Assembly: GCF_003202285.1 (NCBI RefSeq)
Contig: NZ_MASW01000007.1
Coordinates: 434,001-498,000 of the forward strand
DNA length: 64,000 bases
Direction of reading: 5' to 3'
From: Prauserella muralis
GTDB taxonomy: Bacteria; Actinomycetota; Actinomycetes; Mycobacteriales; Pseudonocardiaceae
The notes under the pieces were generated by a model. The model was not told the DNA's origin, did not search any database, and was given only the letters and a program-made list of their open reading frames with translations. Shown one piece after another: positions 1 to 9,739 of the stretch. Numbering within the stretch: position 1 is the first letter of the stretch; each line of letters begins with the position of its first letter. A program made the position numbers and the translations under genes.

Positions 1-2
1 CG

Positions 3-896
3 CAGCTGGCGGCCATGATCGCACTCGGCTACCTGGCCACGCGCAAGCAGACGCACTGGCAGGTCTGGGTGGGTGCCGGACTGATCTGGCTGTGCCGGTT
101 CGTCCTGTGGCCGCTGCCCGACTTCATCGCCATGACCTGGCAGGAACACGCGCTGGACGCCATCTACGGCGTGATCGTCGCCGGGATGCCGGTCGCCATC
201 GGCCTGCTCATCGGTGCCCGCACCGAGCTGTCCGCCCGGCTCACCGAGCTGGCCGCGAGCCGCGACCGCGAGCGCAGGCTGCACGCGCAGGCCGTGCGCG
301 CCGAGGAGCGGGCCCGCCTGGCCAGGGAGATGCACGACGTGGTGTCGCACGACATCACCCTCATCGCGATGCAGGCCAGCGCGCTGTCGGTCACCCGCGA
401 CGGCGACGACATGCAACGCACCGCGCGGACGATCCGGCAGTTGAGCACCAACACCCTGGAGGAGCTGCGTTCGCTGGTCGGCGTGCTGCGCTCGGGTGCG
501 CTCGAGGAGGGACCCCGGCACGACCTGGCGGACCTCGACGAGCTGGTGCGCAGCACCGAGGTGCCGGTCACGCTCGACGCCGACCGCGTGCCGGGTGAGC
601 TGCCCCCTCAGGTGTCGGCCGCCGCCTACCGCACGGTGCAGGAGTGCCTGACGAACGTCCGCAAGCACGCGCCGGGTGCCACGGCGCTGGTGCGCCTGGC
701 GGGTGAGCCGGACGGCCTGGTCGTGGAGGTCCGCAACGACCGGCCGACGCGAGGCCAGGGCAGCAGCCTCCCGTCCGGCGGGTACGGCCTCACCGGTCTC
801 GCGGAGCGCGCCCGGCTGCTCGGCGGCACGTTCGAGACCGGCCCCACCGACGACGGCGGCTTCCGGGTACGCGCCCGCTACCCCGTCACCGGCTGA
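3..896 (+). CDS. Sensor histidine kinase, NarL/HPK7 type (partial, 5' end outside window)
   Basis: Autophosphorylating kinase of a two-component system, normally paired with a NarL-type response regulator. The frame is open to the left edge, so the N-terminus is missing. Counting from the Met codon at base 15, hydrophobic segments (about residues 17-35 and 48-68) are followed by a short coiled linker and the HisKA_3 box EMHDVVSHD with the phospho-acceptor His near 107. The ATPase N-box (QECLTNVRKHA, near 208) and the G-box (GYGLTGLAERARLLGG, near 256) follow. The signal it senses and its partner regulator cannot be seen; the regulator may lie left of the window. It converges on rbpA with a strong palindrome between them. 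Confidence 0.9.
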   Translation, partial: QLAAMIALGYLATRKQTHWQVWVGAGLIWLCRFVLWPLPDFIAMTWQEHALDAIYGVIVAGMPVAIGLLIGARTELSARLTELAASRDRERRLHAQAVRAEERARLAREMHDVVSHDITLIAMQASALSVTRDGDDMQRTARTIRQLSTNTLEELRSLVGVLRSGALEEGPRHDLADLDELVRSTEVPVTLDADRVPGELPPQVSAAAYRTVQECLTNVRKHAPGATALVRLAGEPDGLVVEVRNDRPTRGQGSSLPSGGYGLTGLAERARLLGGTFETGPTDDGGFRVRARYPVTG

Positions 897-1013
897 CCAC
901 CGCACGCGAACGCCGCCGGTACGACGCCCCGGCAGCCCTGTTGGCCGTCCCGGTCGCCGTGTCAGTCAGGCCATGACGGCGACCTGAGGGCCGACACAGC
1001 GACGTCAACGGAG

Positions 1014-1060
1014 AACACACCTGCGCAGGCCCGTCGTTGCGGAACCTGCGCAGGTGTGTT
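1014..1060. terminator. Bidirectional terminator palindrome
   Basis: A perfect 16-bp inverted repeat: AACACACCTGCGCAGG at 1014-1029 and its exact complement at 1045-1060, with a 15-nt loop. It lies between the convergent kinase gene and rbpA. The arms end in AACA/TGTT, so each strand has only a short U-rich tail, as is usual for high-GC actinobacterial terminators. The rest of 897-1080 shows nothing else. Confidence 0.8.
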
Positions 1061-1080
1061 GTCCGTGCCCTGTCGGGAAC

Positions 1081-1422
1081 TCAGATCTCGCGGCGCTGCC
1101 GCAGCCGTTCGAGCGCCTCGGCGAGGATCGCCTCACCGTCGGCGTCGCTGCGGCGCTCCTTCACGTACGCGAGGTGCGTCTTGTACGGCTCCGTGCGCGG
1201 AGCCGCGGGCGGGTTCTGCTCGTCCCGCCCGCCGGGGAGACCGCAGCGAGGGCAGTCCCACTCGTCGGGAATCTCGGCGTCCATCGCGAACGAGGGCCGG
1301 GACTCGTGTCCGTTCACGCACCAGTAGGAGATGCGGCGCCGCGGAGCGGTCTCCCCGCGTTCCGTCTCACCGGACGGACCCGCACCGACTCTCGTGCCGC
1401 GAATCGCGTTACCGCCAACCAT
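1081..1422 (-). CDS. rbpA: RNA polymerase-binding protein RbpA
   Basis: Essential actinobacterial transcription activator that binds RNA polymerase and group I/II sigma factors and stabilises the open promoter complex. At 113 residues it matches the family length (about 111-125). Visible are the basic N-terminal tail, the core with C35, H39, C57 and C60 (WCVNGHE and CPRCG), and the C-terminal sigma-interaction helices with YKTHLAYVKERRSDADGEA followed by an Arg-rich end. The ATG is preceded by GTGAGG. It lies 56 bp downstream of secG on the same strand and may have its own promoter, but I see no clear hexamers. Confidence 0.96.
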   Translation of the reverse strand: MVGGNAIRGTRVGAGPSGETERGETAPRRRISYWCVNGHESRPSFAMDAEIPDEWDCPRCGLPGGRDEQNPPAAPRTEPYKTHLAYVKERRSDADGEAILAEALERLRQRREI

Positions 1423-1478
1423 GAATCCTCACACCCACCAGAGAGTTGGCGCACCCCCGCCAGGCACGCCGCAACCGA

Positions 1479-1709
1479 TCAGATCTTCACCAGCAGACCG
1501 AGGCCGACGATGGCGATGAGCCACACGGCGCCGAGGCCGAGCGTGATGCGGTCGAGGTTCTTCTCGGCCACACTCGACCCGGCCAGGCTCGACTGCATAC
1601 CGCCACCGAACAGTGAGGACAGCCCGCCGCCACGACCGCGGTGCAGCAGCACCGCGACGATCAGCAGCACGCTGGTCACGATCAACAGGATTTGCAGGAA
1701 CAGCTTCAT
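1479..1709 (-). CDS. secG: Preprotein translocase subunit SecG
   Basis: Small subunit of the SecYEG channel in the cytoplasmic membrane. The 76-residue protein starts MKLFLQILLIVTSVLL and has two transmembrane helices (about 2-22 and 55-74) joined by a Gly/Ser-rich loop (RGRGGGLSSLFGGGMQSSL), the standard SecG topology. A longer reading to 1850 adds an N-terminal stretch unlike SecG, so the ATG at 1709 is chosen. It follows tpiA by 58 bp, the usual actinobacterial order gap-pgk-tpiA-secG. Confidence 0.95.
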   Translation of the reverse strand: MKLFLQILLIVTSVLLIVAVLLHRGRGGGLSSLFGGGMQSSLAGSSVAEKNLDRITLGLGAVWLIAIVGLGLLVKI

Positions 1710-1767
1710 GTCATCCTCTGTGTACTGCGGGTGGCGGGGTACCAAGAGTAGCGGGTCCCCGATGAAC

Positions 1768-2553
1768 TCAGGGTAGAGGCCCTCCGGCGGCCAGAGCGCA
1801 CAGTTTCGTGAACTCTTCGCCGTCGAGGCTGGCACCGCCGACGAGCGCACCGTCGACGTTCTCGCATTTCACCAGGTCGGCGATGTTGCCGGACTTGACG
1901 GAACCGCCGTAGAGCACCCGCACGTCCTGGGCGACCTCGGCGCCGTACTTCTCCTCCAGCGCCGAGCGCAGTGCCGCACAGACCTCCTCGGCGTCCGAGG
2001 GGGTGGCCACCCGTCCGGTGCCGATCGCCCACACGGGCTCGTAGGCGACGACGGTCTCGCGGACCTGCTCGGTCTTGAGGCCCTTGAGCCCGGCGATCAG
2101 CGCAGCGGTGGTGTGCTCGATGTGCCCACCGGCCTCGCGGACCTCCAGCTGCTCGCCGACGCACAGGATCGGGGTCAGGCCGTGCTTGACGGCCGCCTTG
2201 ACCTTCTTGTTGACGACCTCGTCGGACTCGGCGTGGTACTCCCGGCGCTCGGAGTGCCCCACGACCACGTAGGTGCAGCCGAGCTTGGCGAGCATGGCAC
2301 CCGAGACGTCGCCGGTGTAGGCGCCCGACTCGTGCGGTGACAGGTCCTGCGCCCCGTAGGTGAGCAGCAGCTTGTCGCCGTCGACGAGGGTCTGCACGCT
2401 GCGGATGTCGGTGAACGGGGGCAGCACCGCCACGTCCACCTTGGCGAAGTACTTCTCGGGCAGCGAGAAGGCGATCTTCTGCACCAGGGCGATGGCCTCG
2501 AGGTGGTTGAGGTTCATCTTCCAGTTGCCCGCGATCAACGGCTTCCTGGTCAT
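1768..2553 (-). CDS. tpiA: Triosephosphate isomerase
   Basis: Glycolytic TIM barrel interconverting dihydroxyacetone phosphate and glyceraldehyde 3-phosphate. The 261 residues include catalytic Lys12 in GNWKMN, the electrophilic His in VVGHSERR, the catalytic Glu in [11 protein letters not shown], and the phosphate-binding [10 protein letters not shown]. The start at 2553 has a strong Shine-Dalgarno (GGGAGGTG) 7 nt upstream. Unusually, this ATG overlaps the stop of a 34-codon leader ORF whose first ten codons resemble its own start. It belongs to the gap-pgk-tpiA-secG operon. Confidence 0.97.
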   Translation of the reverse strand: MTRKPLIAGNWKMNLNHLEAIALVQKIAFSLPEKYFAKVDVAVLPPFTDIRSVQTLVDGDKLLLTYGAQDLSPHESGAYTGDVSGAMLAKLGCTYVVVGHSERREYHAESDEVVNKKVKAAVKHGLTPILCVGEQLEVREAGGHIEHTTAALIAGLKGLKTEQVRETVVAYEPVWAIGTGRVATPSDAEEVCAALRSALEEKYGAEVAQDVRVLYGGSVKSGNIADLVKCENVDGALVGGASLDGEEFTKLCALAAGGPLP

Positions 2554-2654
2554 GAACGCACCTCCCGCGTCTCGAGGGGGGTCTGGGGTGGAGCGGAGCT
2601 CCCCCCGGGAATCGGACACAGGCAGTTGCCCGCGATCAGCGGTTTGCGCGCCAT
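2550..2654 (-). CDS. 34-codon leader ORF duplicating the start of tpiA
   Basis: Between pgk and tpiA, an ATG at 2654 overlaps the pgk stop by one base (TGATG) and is preceded by GAGGGAG. It opens [11 protein letters not shown], against [11 protein letters not shown] for tpiA, then loses similarity and ends in a TGA overlapping the tpiA ATG (ATGA). The DNA match is strongest over TGATCGCGGGCAACTG (16 identical bases), and other codons differ at synonymous or near-synonymous positions. It looks like the remnant of an older tpiA start, now acting as a translational relay between pgk and tpiA. Whether a peptide accumulates is unknown. Confidence 0.6.
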   Translation of the reverse strand: MARKPLIAGNCLCPIPGGSSAPPQTPLETREVRS

Positions 2655-3862
2655 CAGGCTCCCTCACTCAGCACGGCCACACCGGGCAGGTCCTTGCCCT
2701 CCAGGTACTCCAGCGACGCGCCGCCGCCGGTCGAGATGTGCGAGAAGCCGTCCTCCGGAAGGCCCAGCACGCGGACGGCCGCGGCGGAGTCACCGCCGCC
2801 GACCACGCTGAACGCCTCCGAGCGGGCGATGGCCTCGGCCACGCCCCTCGTGCCCTCCGCGAACGGCGCCATCTCGAACACGCCCATCGGGCCGTTCCAG
2901 AACACGGTCTTCGCCTGGGACAGCGCGGCCGCGAACTCCTTCACGGTCTCGGGACCGATGTCGAGGCCCATCCAGCCCTCGTCGATGCTCGTGGCGGCGA
3001 CAATGCGCGTGGCGGCGACGGCGGAGAACGCGTCGGCGGCCACCACGTCGACCGGCAGCACCAGCTTGCCCCCGGCGTCGGCGAGCAGCCGCTTGCACGT
3101 GTCGACCATGTCCGGCTCCAGCAGCGAGCCACCGACCCCGTGCCCCTGGGCTGCCAGGAACGTGAAGCACATGCCGCCACCGACCAGCAGCCGGTCGACC
3201 TTCGGCAGCAGCGCCTCGATCACGGCCAGCTTGTCGGAGACCTTCGAGCCGCCCAGCACCACCGCGTACGGCCGCTGCGGGTCGCCGGTGAGGGTGCGCA
3301 GCACCTCCAGCTCGGCGAGCACGAGCCCGCCCGCGTAGGCGGGCAGCACGCGCGCCACGTCGTAGACGGAGGCCTGCTTGCGGTGGACCACGCCGAAACC
3401 GTCGGAGACGAACGCGGCGCCGGAGCCGACGAGCGCGGCGAACGCACGCGCCAGCTCCGCCCGCTCGGCCTCGTCCTTGCTCGTCTCGCGCGGGTCGAAG
3501 CGGACGTTCTCCAGCAGCGCGACCTGGCCGTCGGCGAGCGCGCCGGTGACGGCCTGTGCCTGCTCACCGACCACGTCCCCGGCGAGCGCCACCTCCGCGC
3601 CGAGCAGCTCGCCGAGGCGAGCGGCCACCGGCCGCAGCGAGTACCTCTCGTCGGGTGTGCCCTTGGGGCGGCCCAGATGTGCCGTGACGACCACCTTCGC
3701 GCCGGCCTCGGCCAGCCGCCTGATGGTCGGCAGCGCGGCCCGCACGCGGCCGTCGTCGGTGATGGTGGCGCCGTCGAGCGGCACGTTCAGGTCCGACCGG
3801 ACCAGCACGTACCGCCCGGAGACGCCCTCGGACAGCAGGTCGTCGAGTGACGTGAGCGCCAT
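2654..3862 (-). CDS. pgk: Phosphoglycerate kinase
   Basis: ATP-generating glycolytic kinase for 1,3-bisphosphoglycerate. The 402 residues show the substrate-binding start ([13 protein letters not shown], about 19-31), the basic-patch motif [19 protein letters not shown], and the C-terminal nucleotide-binding region with NGPMGVFE and GGGDSAAA, then [18 protein letters not shown]. Length matches the family. It sits 3 bp downstream of gap, and its stop codon is coupled by TGATG to the leader ORF ahead of tpiA. Confidence 0.98.
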   Translation of the reverse strand: MALTSLDDLLSEGVSGRYVLVRSDLNVPLDGATITDDGRVRAALPTIRRLAEAGAKVVVTAHLGRPKGTPDERYSLRPVAARLGELLGAEVALAGDVVGEQAQAVTGALADGQVALLENVRFDPRETSKDEAERAELARAFAALVGSGAAFVSDGFGVVHRKQASVYDVARVLPAYAGGLVLAELEVLRTLTGDPQRPYAVVLGGSKVSDKLAVIEALLPKVDRLLVGGGMCFTFLAAQGHGVGGSLLEPDMVDTCKRLLADAGGKLVLPVDVVAADAFSAVAATRIVAATSIDEGWMGLDIGPETVKEFAAALSQAKTVFWNGPMGVFEMAPFAEGTRGVAEAIARSEAFSVVGGGDSAAAVRVLGLPEDGFSHISTGGGASLEYLEGKDLPGVAVLSEGA

Positions 3863-3865
3863 CGA

Positions 3866-5012
<1,147 letters not shown>

Positions 5013-6182
5013 TCAAGAAGAGAGCTCCTTCTCCAGCGGCGTGCGGAACCGCGGGACCACCCTGACCCCGTCCAGCCACCCCGTCAGCCGGGCCGCCTCG
5101 GCCTCGATAGCGGCGGCCGCCTCGGTGCCCGGATCCTCCAGCAGCCGCACCACCACCTCGCCGCCGTCGCGCTGCGCCCAGCCGCCGACGATGCGGCCGT
5201 CGCTCCAGACGGTGGGGCCGATGTTGCCGCTGCGGTCGAACAGCGCGGGCCGGTGCTCGCCGACGATCCAGGTCCGCTCCGCCCAGCCCATCGCGGTGGG
5301 GTCGAGCGCGGGCAGCAGCGCCACCCACGGCTCCGGCGCGGCGACGGGCTCGGTGTCACCGGGCAGCACGATCCCGGGGATGCCGTCCAGGTCCACCTCG
5401 TCCGGGCCGATCTCGGCGAGCGCCTTGCTCGTCTGCGCCGCCGTCCAGCCGGTCCACCAGCGCAGGTCGCTGACCTGACCCGGCCCGTAGGCCCGCAGCC
5501 AGCGCCGGGCCAGCTCGGCCCGCGCGGCGCCGGCGTCGAGCTCGGCGAGGCCGCCCGGCAGCCAGCGCTCCACCGGTGACCAGTCGTACTGGGTGGACAG
5601 CCACGTGCCGCGCGGGCGGCCACGGACGATGTGGCCACCTGCCGCGAGCAGGAACAGCACGCGGTTGGTGATGTAGCCACGCGACTCGTACGGCTTGCCC
5701 TCGGCCAGGACGATCTCGGTGCGCAACCGGGGCTCGTCGGCGGCCAGCTGCTGCGCGCTCGCGCTGCCGCGCGCCCGCAGCGCTCGCAGTGTGCCGTCCT
5801 CGACGTCGCGCAGCCACGACTCCAGGTCGCCGATGCCGGTCTGCTCCAGGTGCTGCAGCAGCAGGCGCCGCTGCTTGCGCTCGATGTCGGCCGCGCAGCC
5901 CGCCTGCACCAGCGGCGCGGCCTCGGCGGGCACGACGAACATCGTGCGCCGCATGCCGAGCATGCGCACCAGCGTCCGCTCGTCGTAGAGGGCGTGCTCG
6001 ACCGCGCCGACGTCCGGCGCGGTCATCCTGGCCGCCGTGGCCAGGTGGACGGTGGCCGGGTCGGTGGCGTGCAGGGCCACGAGGCTGTGCGCGACCTCCT
6101 CCGGCGTGCCTGCCTTGCCGGCGAGCCGGTGCCGCACCGCCAGCCGGGCCCTGCGCTCGGCGACGCTCATCGTCGGTGTCAC
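5013..6182 (-). CDS. Winged-helix DNA-binding (HTH_42, AlkZ/YcaQ-like) protein
   Basis: About 389 residues of the HTH_42 superfamily, made of tandem winged-helix folds. Some members (AlkZ, YcaQ) are DNA glycosylases acting on interstrand crosslinks; most actinobacterial relatives are untested. The N-terminus has SLVALHATDPATVHLA, in the area where AlkZ proteins carry their QxQ-type catalytic motif; here the residues are H-A-T-D, so catalysis is uncertain. Further marks are RMLGMRRTMFVVP, GYITNRVLFLLAAGG and the C-terminal VWSDGRIVGGWAQR. Start chosen at GTG 6182 (VTPTMSVAERR); ATG 6170 is possible. It lies next to gap but is not part of the conserved glycolytic operon. Confidence 0.7.
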   Translation of the reverse strand: MTPTMSVAERRARLAVRHRLAGKAGTPEEVAHSLVALHATDPATVHLATAARMTAPDVGAVEHALYDERTLVRMLGMRRTMFVVPAEAAPLVQAGCAADIERKQRRLLLQHLEQTGIGDLESWLRDVEDGTLRALRARGSASAQQLAADEPRLRTEIVLAEGKPYESRGYITNRVLFLLAAGGHIVRGRPRGTWLSTQYDWSPVERWLPGGLAELDAGAARAELARRWLRAYGPGQVSDLRWWTGWTAAQTSKALAEIGPDEVDLDGIPGIVLPGDTEPVAAPEPWVALLPALDPTAMGWAERTWIVGEHRPALFDRSGNIGPTVWSDGRIVGGWAQRDGGEVVVRLLEDPGTEAAAAIEAEAARLTGWLDGVRVVPRFRTPLEKELSS

Positions 6183-6268
6183 GTGGATGTTCCTACCACC
6201 GCGCACCGACCGTTCCCGCTATGCTCGCCCCGCCGTTCCGGTCGAACCGCGACAAGGGGGAAGCGCCG

Positions 6269-8023
6269 ATGGAGTCCGTCCCGCCGCCCAGCACGGGACG
6301 GCCCCGGCCACACGCGGTGTCCGAGGAGCAGCTGGGCTTCCGGCCGCAACGGGCGGTGCGCTGGCTGAGCCCCGGCGTGCTCATCGGCACCGGGGCACGC
6401 TCGCTGATGGCGAGCATCTTCGGCTCCTACGCCGACAAGCGGGAGCTGCAGGGCACGCTGCCTGCCACCGTGCACGAGCACGGCGAGCCGGACGAGCTGT
6501 GGCTGGACTTCGTCGCCGACCTCGGCGACGGCTTCGACGCCACCTACTCGATCGCCTCGCTGCTCGCCGCACCCGAACTGCGCCCGGACGGCGCCGACCG
6601 GCCGCTGCCCCGCGGGCGGCTGCTCGTGATGGGCGGCGACGAGGTGTACCCGGCGGCGTCGACCCGCGCCTACGAGGACCGCAGCAAGGGCGTCTACCGC
6701 GCGGCCCTGCCCGCGGCGCCGGAGGGCGACCGCCCCACCCTGTTCGCCCTGCCGGGCAACCACGACTGGTACGACGGGCTGACGGCGTTTCTGCGCGTGT
6801 TCGCCCAGCGGCGGCCCATCGGCGGCTGGGCCACCGAGCAGACCCGCAGCTACTTCGCCGTCGAGCTGCCGCAGCGGTGGTGGCTGCTGGCGATCGACAC
6901 CCAGTTCGACGACTACGTCGACGCACCCCAGCTGGAGTACTTCCGCGCGGTCGCGCAGCGGATCGAGCCCGGCGACGCGGTGATCCTGTGCACCCCCAGC
7001 CCGAGCTGGGTGCCCGCGGGTTCGGGTGGGCGCACCAAGGGCTACGACACCGTCGAGTTCTTCCTGCGGGAGATCGTGCGGCCACGCGGCGCGAGCGTGC
7101 CGTTGATGCTCACCGGCGACAAGCACCACTACGTGCGCTACGCCGAACGCGACGGCACCGCGCAGCGCATCACCTGCGGGCTGGGCGGCGCCTACACCGT
7201 CGGCACCCACACCATGCCCGCCCAGCTGCGGCTGCCGCCGCCCGCGTCACGCGTGCGGGAGCCGTCCGAAGCCCGGCACTACGACCTGCGGTCCCGCTAT
7301 CCCGGCCGGGGGCAGTCGGAGCGGCTCGCCGCGGGCATCGTCCGCCTGCCGTGGCGCAATCCCGGCTTCTGGGGCCTCACCGGGCTGTTGCAGACGGTGA
7401 TGACACTCGCGGTGCTGTTCGGGCTGGGCGAGCCCGCCGGGTCCGGGGTGTTCGGGCAGCTGGCCGCCTGGACGCCGACCGCCGTGGCGGCCGCGGTCCT
7501 CATGCTGGCCGGGGTGGCGTTCGCCCGGTTCGACCTGCCGAGAACCGACCGCACCAGCGCGCTGGCCGGGATCGTGCACGCCGCGGCGCACCTCGCGCTG
7601 TCGGTGGCGTGGGCCCTGACCATCCGCTGGTTGTCCGGCCAGCTGCCGGACGGGGCCGGCTCGGACTGGCTGGTGTTCGCGGTGGTGGCCCTCGGGACCC
7701 CGCTGGTGGTCGGTTTCGTCGACGCCGAACTGGTCGCGCTGTACCTGCTGCTGGCCAGCCGGGCGGGCATCAACTCCAACGAGGTGTTCGCTGGCCAGGG
7801 CATCGAGGACCACAAGGGCTTCCTGCGCCTGCACATCGACGCCGAGGGCACGCTGACCGTGTACCCGATCAAGCTCCGCTCGGTGTGCAGGCGCTGGCGG
7901 GCCGACCCCGACGGCGCGCCCGACGACCCGTGGCTGCTGCCGTCGGTCGCGCTGGATCCGGAGCTGATCGAGGCGCCGGTGCGCATTCCGCGACCCGCCG
8001 CACCGGAGGCCGAACCCGGATAA
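6269..8023 (+). CDS. Metallophosphoesterase with C-terminal membrane domain
   Basis: A 584-residue protein. The N-terminal half (about 60-360) is a calcineurin-like phosphoesterase with VADLGDGFDATYS, MGGDEVYP, PGNHDWYDGL and TGDKHHYVRY, supplying most metal ligands. The first motif reads D-L-G-D rather than the usual D-x-H, so metal binding may be modified. About four hydrophobic helices follow (roughly 385-500), then a cytoplasmic tail. The ATG at 6269 follows GACAAGGGGG. A longer in-frame reading back to 5789 only shadows the opposite-strand gene. Substrate unknown. It is divergent from the winged-helix gene with an 86-bp shared upstream region. Confidence 0.8.
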   Translation: MESVPPPSTGRPRPHAVSEEQLGFRPQRAVRWLSPGVLIGTGARSLMASIFGSYADKRELQGTLPATVHEHGEPDELWLDFVADLGDGFDATYSIASLLAAPELRPDGADRPLPRGRLLVMGGDEVYPAASTRAYEDRSKGVYRAALPAAPEGDRPTLFALPGNHDWYDGLTAFLRVFAQRRPIGGWATEQTRSYFAVELPQRWWLLAIDTQFDDYVDAPQLEYFRAVAQRIEPGDAVILCTPSPSWVPAGSGGRTKGYDTVEFFLREIVRPRGASVPLMLTGDKHHYVRYAERDGTAQRITCGLGGAYTVGTHTMPAQLRLPPPASRVREPSEARHYDLRSRYPGRGQSERLAAGIVRLPWRNPGFWGLTGLLQTVMTLAVLFGLGEPAGSGVFGQLAAWTPTAVAAAVLMLAGVAFARFDLPRTDRTSALAGIVHAAAHLALSVAWALTIRWLSGQLPDGAGSDWLVFAVVALGTPLVVGFVDAELVALYLLLASRAGINSNEVFAGQGIEDHKGFLRLHIDAEGTLTVYPIKLRSVCRRWRADPDGAPDDPWLLPSVALDPELIEAPVRIPRPAAPEAEPG

Positions 8024-8060
8024 CGACCGGTGACCGGGTGACGGCGAGCCGAGACCCGCG

Positions 8061-8102
8061 CCGACGGTGCCCCTGGGCACGCATCGTGTACCGACGGTGC
8101 CC
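8061..8102. repeat. Short direct repeats with a 14-nt palindrome
   Basis: In the 162-bp gap before the LysE gene, CCGACGGTGCCC occurs at 8061-8072 and again at 8091-8102, a 30-bp period. The first copy runs into GTGCCCCTGGGCAC (8067-8080), a near-perfect palindrome. It could be an operator or a weak terminator for the phosphoesterase gene. The rest of the gap shows nothing recognisable. Confidence 0.35.
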
Positions 8103-8185
8103 TTCGGCTCGCCAGCCCCGCTCGCCCGCTCGCAGCCGGGTCGCCGACGTCGCCGGGGGACGGCGCGGCGCGCTAGGATCGCGCC

Positions 8186-8830
8186 GTGGTGTCGGCCAGC
8201 CAGGTGGCGGCGTTCGCCGCGCTGACCTTCGTGATGATCGTCGTGCCGGGGCCGAGTGTGCTGTTCACGATCAGCAGGGCGCTCACCGTCGGCCGCCGCG
8301 ACGCGCTGCTCACCGTCCTCGGCAACGCGGTCGGCTGTTACCTGCAGGTCGTGGCCGTGGCGTTCGGGCTCGGCGCGCTCGTCGCGCAGTCGGCGGCCGT
8401 CTTCACCGCGGTCAAGTTCGCGGGCGCGGCCTATCTGGTCTACCTGGGCGTGCAGGCCTGGCGGCATCGGCGCTCGCTGGCCGACGTGCTCGGCATGACC
8501 GTGCGGGCCCGGCGCGGGCACACCCTGCGCGTACTGCGCGACGGGTTCGTCGTCGGCTTCACCAACCCCAAGTCCGTCGTGTTCCTCGCGGCCGTGCTGC
8601 CGCAGTTCGTGAACGCCGACGCCGGGGCGGTGCCCGTGCAGATCATGCTGCTCGGCATCCTGCTGCCGGTGATCGCGCTGGCCTCGGACAGCGTGTGGGC
8701 GCTGCTCGCCGGCACGGCGCGCGACTGGTTCGCCCGCTCTCCGCGCCGCCTCGAACTGATCGGCGGCGCGGGCGGGCTGACGATGATCGGGCTCGGCATC
8801 ACCGTCGCGTTCACCAGCCGCAAGGACTGA
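8186..8830 (+). CDS. LysE/RhtB family translocator
   Basis: Predicted exporter of amino acids or similar small molecules across the cytoplasmic membrane. The 214 residues are very hydrophobic with about six transmembrane helices. The N-terminal signature VPGPSVLFTISRAL and the mid-protein GFTNPKSVVFLAAVLPQF are diagnostic of the family. The start is GTG at 8186 (an adjacent GTG follows). It is convergent with the SRPBCC gene, 12 bp apart. Substrate cannot be inferred from context. Confidence 0.9.
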   Translation: MVSASQVAAFAALTFVMIVVPGPSVLFTISRALTVGRRDALLTVLGNAVGCYLQVVAVAFGLGALVAQSAAVFTAVKFAGAAYLVYLGVQAWRHRRSLADVLGMTVRARRGHTLRVLRDGFVVGFTNPKSVVFLAAVLPQFVNADAGAVPVQIMLLGILLPVIALASDSVWALLAGTARDWFARSPRRLELIGGAGGLTMIGLGITVAFTSRKD

Positions 8831-8842
8831 AAGCCCGGGCGC

Positions 8843-9307
8843 TCAGCTGGTGGGCGGGGGCGGCACGTCGCCTCGCCAGCCGCCGGTCTCGCGGCCGCGG
8901 CCCTCGATGAACTGCTTGAAGCGGTGCAGGTCGCCGTCGACCCTGCGGTCGAGCAGGCCGGCCCTGTCGGCGACGTTCTCCGCGAAGCCCTCCGGGTCGA
9001 GTTCCAGCTGCGCGGTCACCCGGGTCCGGTTCTCGTCGAGCCGGTGGAACGTGATCACCCCGGCGTGCCGCGGCCCGGAGTCCGACGTCCAGGCGACCCG
9101 CTCGTCGGGGTGCTGCTCGGTGATCGTGGCGTCGAACTCCCGGGTCGTGCCCCCGACGCGCGTGACCCAGTGGGTGTGCGTGTCGTCGACCTGGCGGACC
9201 TCCTCGACGCCCTCCATGAACTCGGGAAACGACTCGAACTGCGTCCACTGGTTGTAGGCCACGGGCAGCGGGACCTCGACGTCCACGGCCTTCATGATCG
9301 TGCTCAT
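8843..9307 (-). CDS. SRPBCC family (polyketide cyclase/dehydrase-like) protein
   Basis: A 154-residue single-domain START/SRPBCC protein. It opens with the typical first strand and helix (VDVEVPLPVAYNQWTQFESFPEFMEGVEEV), continues with strands around THTHWVTRVGG and RVAWTS, and ends with a long helix (GDLHRFKQFIEGRGRETGGWRG). Members bind hydrophobic ligands; most small actinobacterial ones are of unknown role. It is divergent from crtYc across a 105-bp gap (9308-9412) that must hold both promoters. A link to carotenoid metabolism would be speculation. Confidence 0.8.
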   Translation of the reverse strand: MSTIMKAVDVEVPLPVAYNQWTQFESFPEFMEGVEEVRQVDDTHTHWVTRVGGTTREFDATITEQHPDERVAWTSDSGPRHAGVITFHRLDENRTRVTAQLELDPEGFAENVADRAGLLDRRVDGDLHRFKQFIEGRGRETGGWRGDVPPPPTS

Positions 9308-9412
9308 CGGGCGATGACCTCCACTGTCGGGTCAGGCACGGGACTTCGTTCCGTGGCGCCCGGGTACCCGGTCGGCCACGAACGACACCCGCCGACGTGA
9401 AGGACGCGACCG

Positions 9413-9739
9413 ATGGACTCTGTTGAACAGTGGCACTACCTGCTGGTGCTGGGCGCGTGCCTGGCGGTGACGCTGCCGCTGGAGCTGTCCGGCTCGCGCG
9501 TCTACCGCAGGCCGCGCAGGCTGGCGCGCGCCCTGCTGCCCGCGGTCGTGGTCTTCCTCGTCTGGGACGTCGTCGCGATCGCGGCCGGGGTGTGGCGCAT
9601 CAGCGACGGCTACACGCTCGGCCTGGAGGTGCCGCCGGGTCTTCCGCTGGAGGAGGCGCTGTTCTTCCTGGTCATCCCGTTGTGCGCGGTGCTGACGTTC
9701 GAGACCGTGCGCCGGATGCGGACGGGGGAACGGCGGTGA
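9413..9739 (+). CDS. crtYc: Lycopene cyclase subunit CrtYc
   Basis: One half of the heterodimeric membrane lycopene cyclase of Gram-positive actinobacteria, forming beta-ionone rings. The 108 residues hold three hydrophobic helices. The family motif PLEEALFFLVIP lies near residue 78, and a Trp-Asp pair in FLVWDVVAIAAGVW is typical of the lycopene cyclase domain. ATG at 9413. Its stop overlaps the GTG of crtYd (GTGA), so the two subunits are translationally coupled. It heads a four-gene carotenoid operon. Confidence 0.9.
   Translation: MDSVEQWHYLLVLGACLAVTLPLELSGSRVYRRPRRLARALLPAVVVFLVWDVVAIAAGVWRISDGYTLGLEVPPGLPLEEALFFLVIPLCAVLTFETVRRMRTGERR

Noticed and set aside
5789-6268. N-terminal extension of the metallophosphoesterase
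   Set aside because: The extra 160 codons are antisense to the winged-helix gene and low in complexity. A good ribosome-binding stretch precedes ATG 6269.
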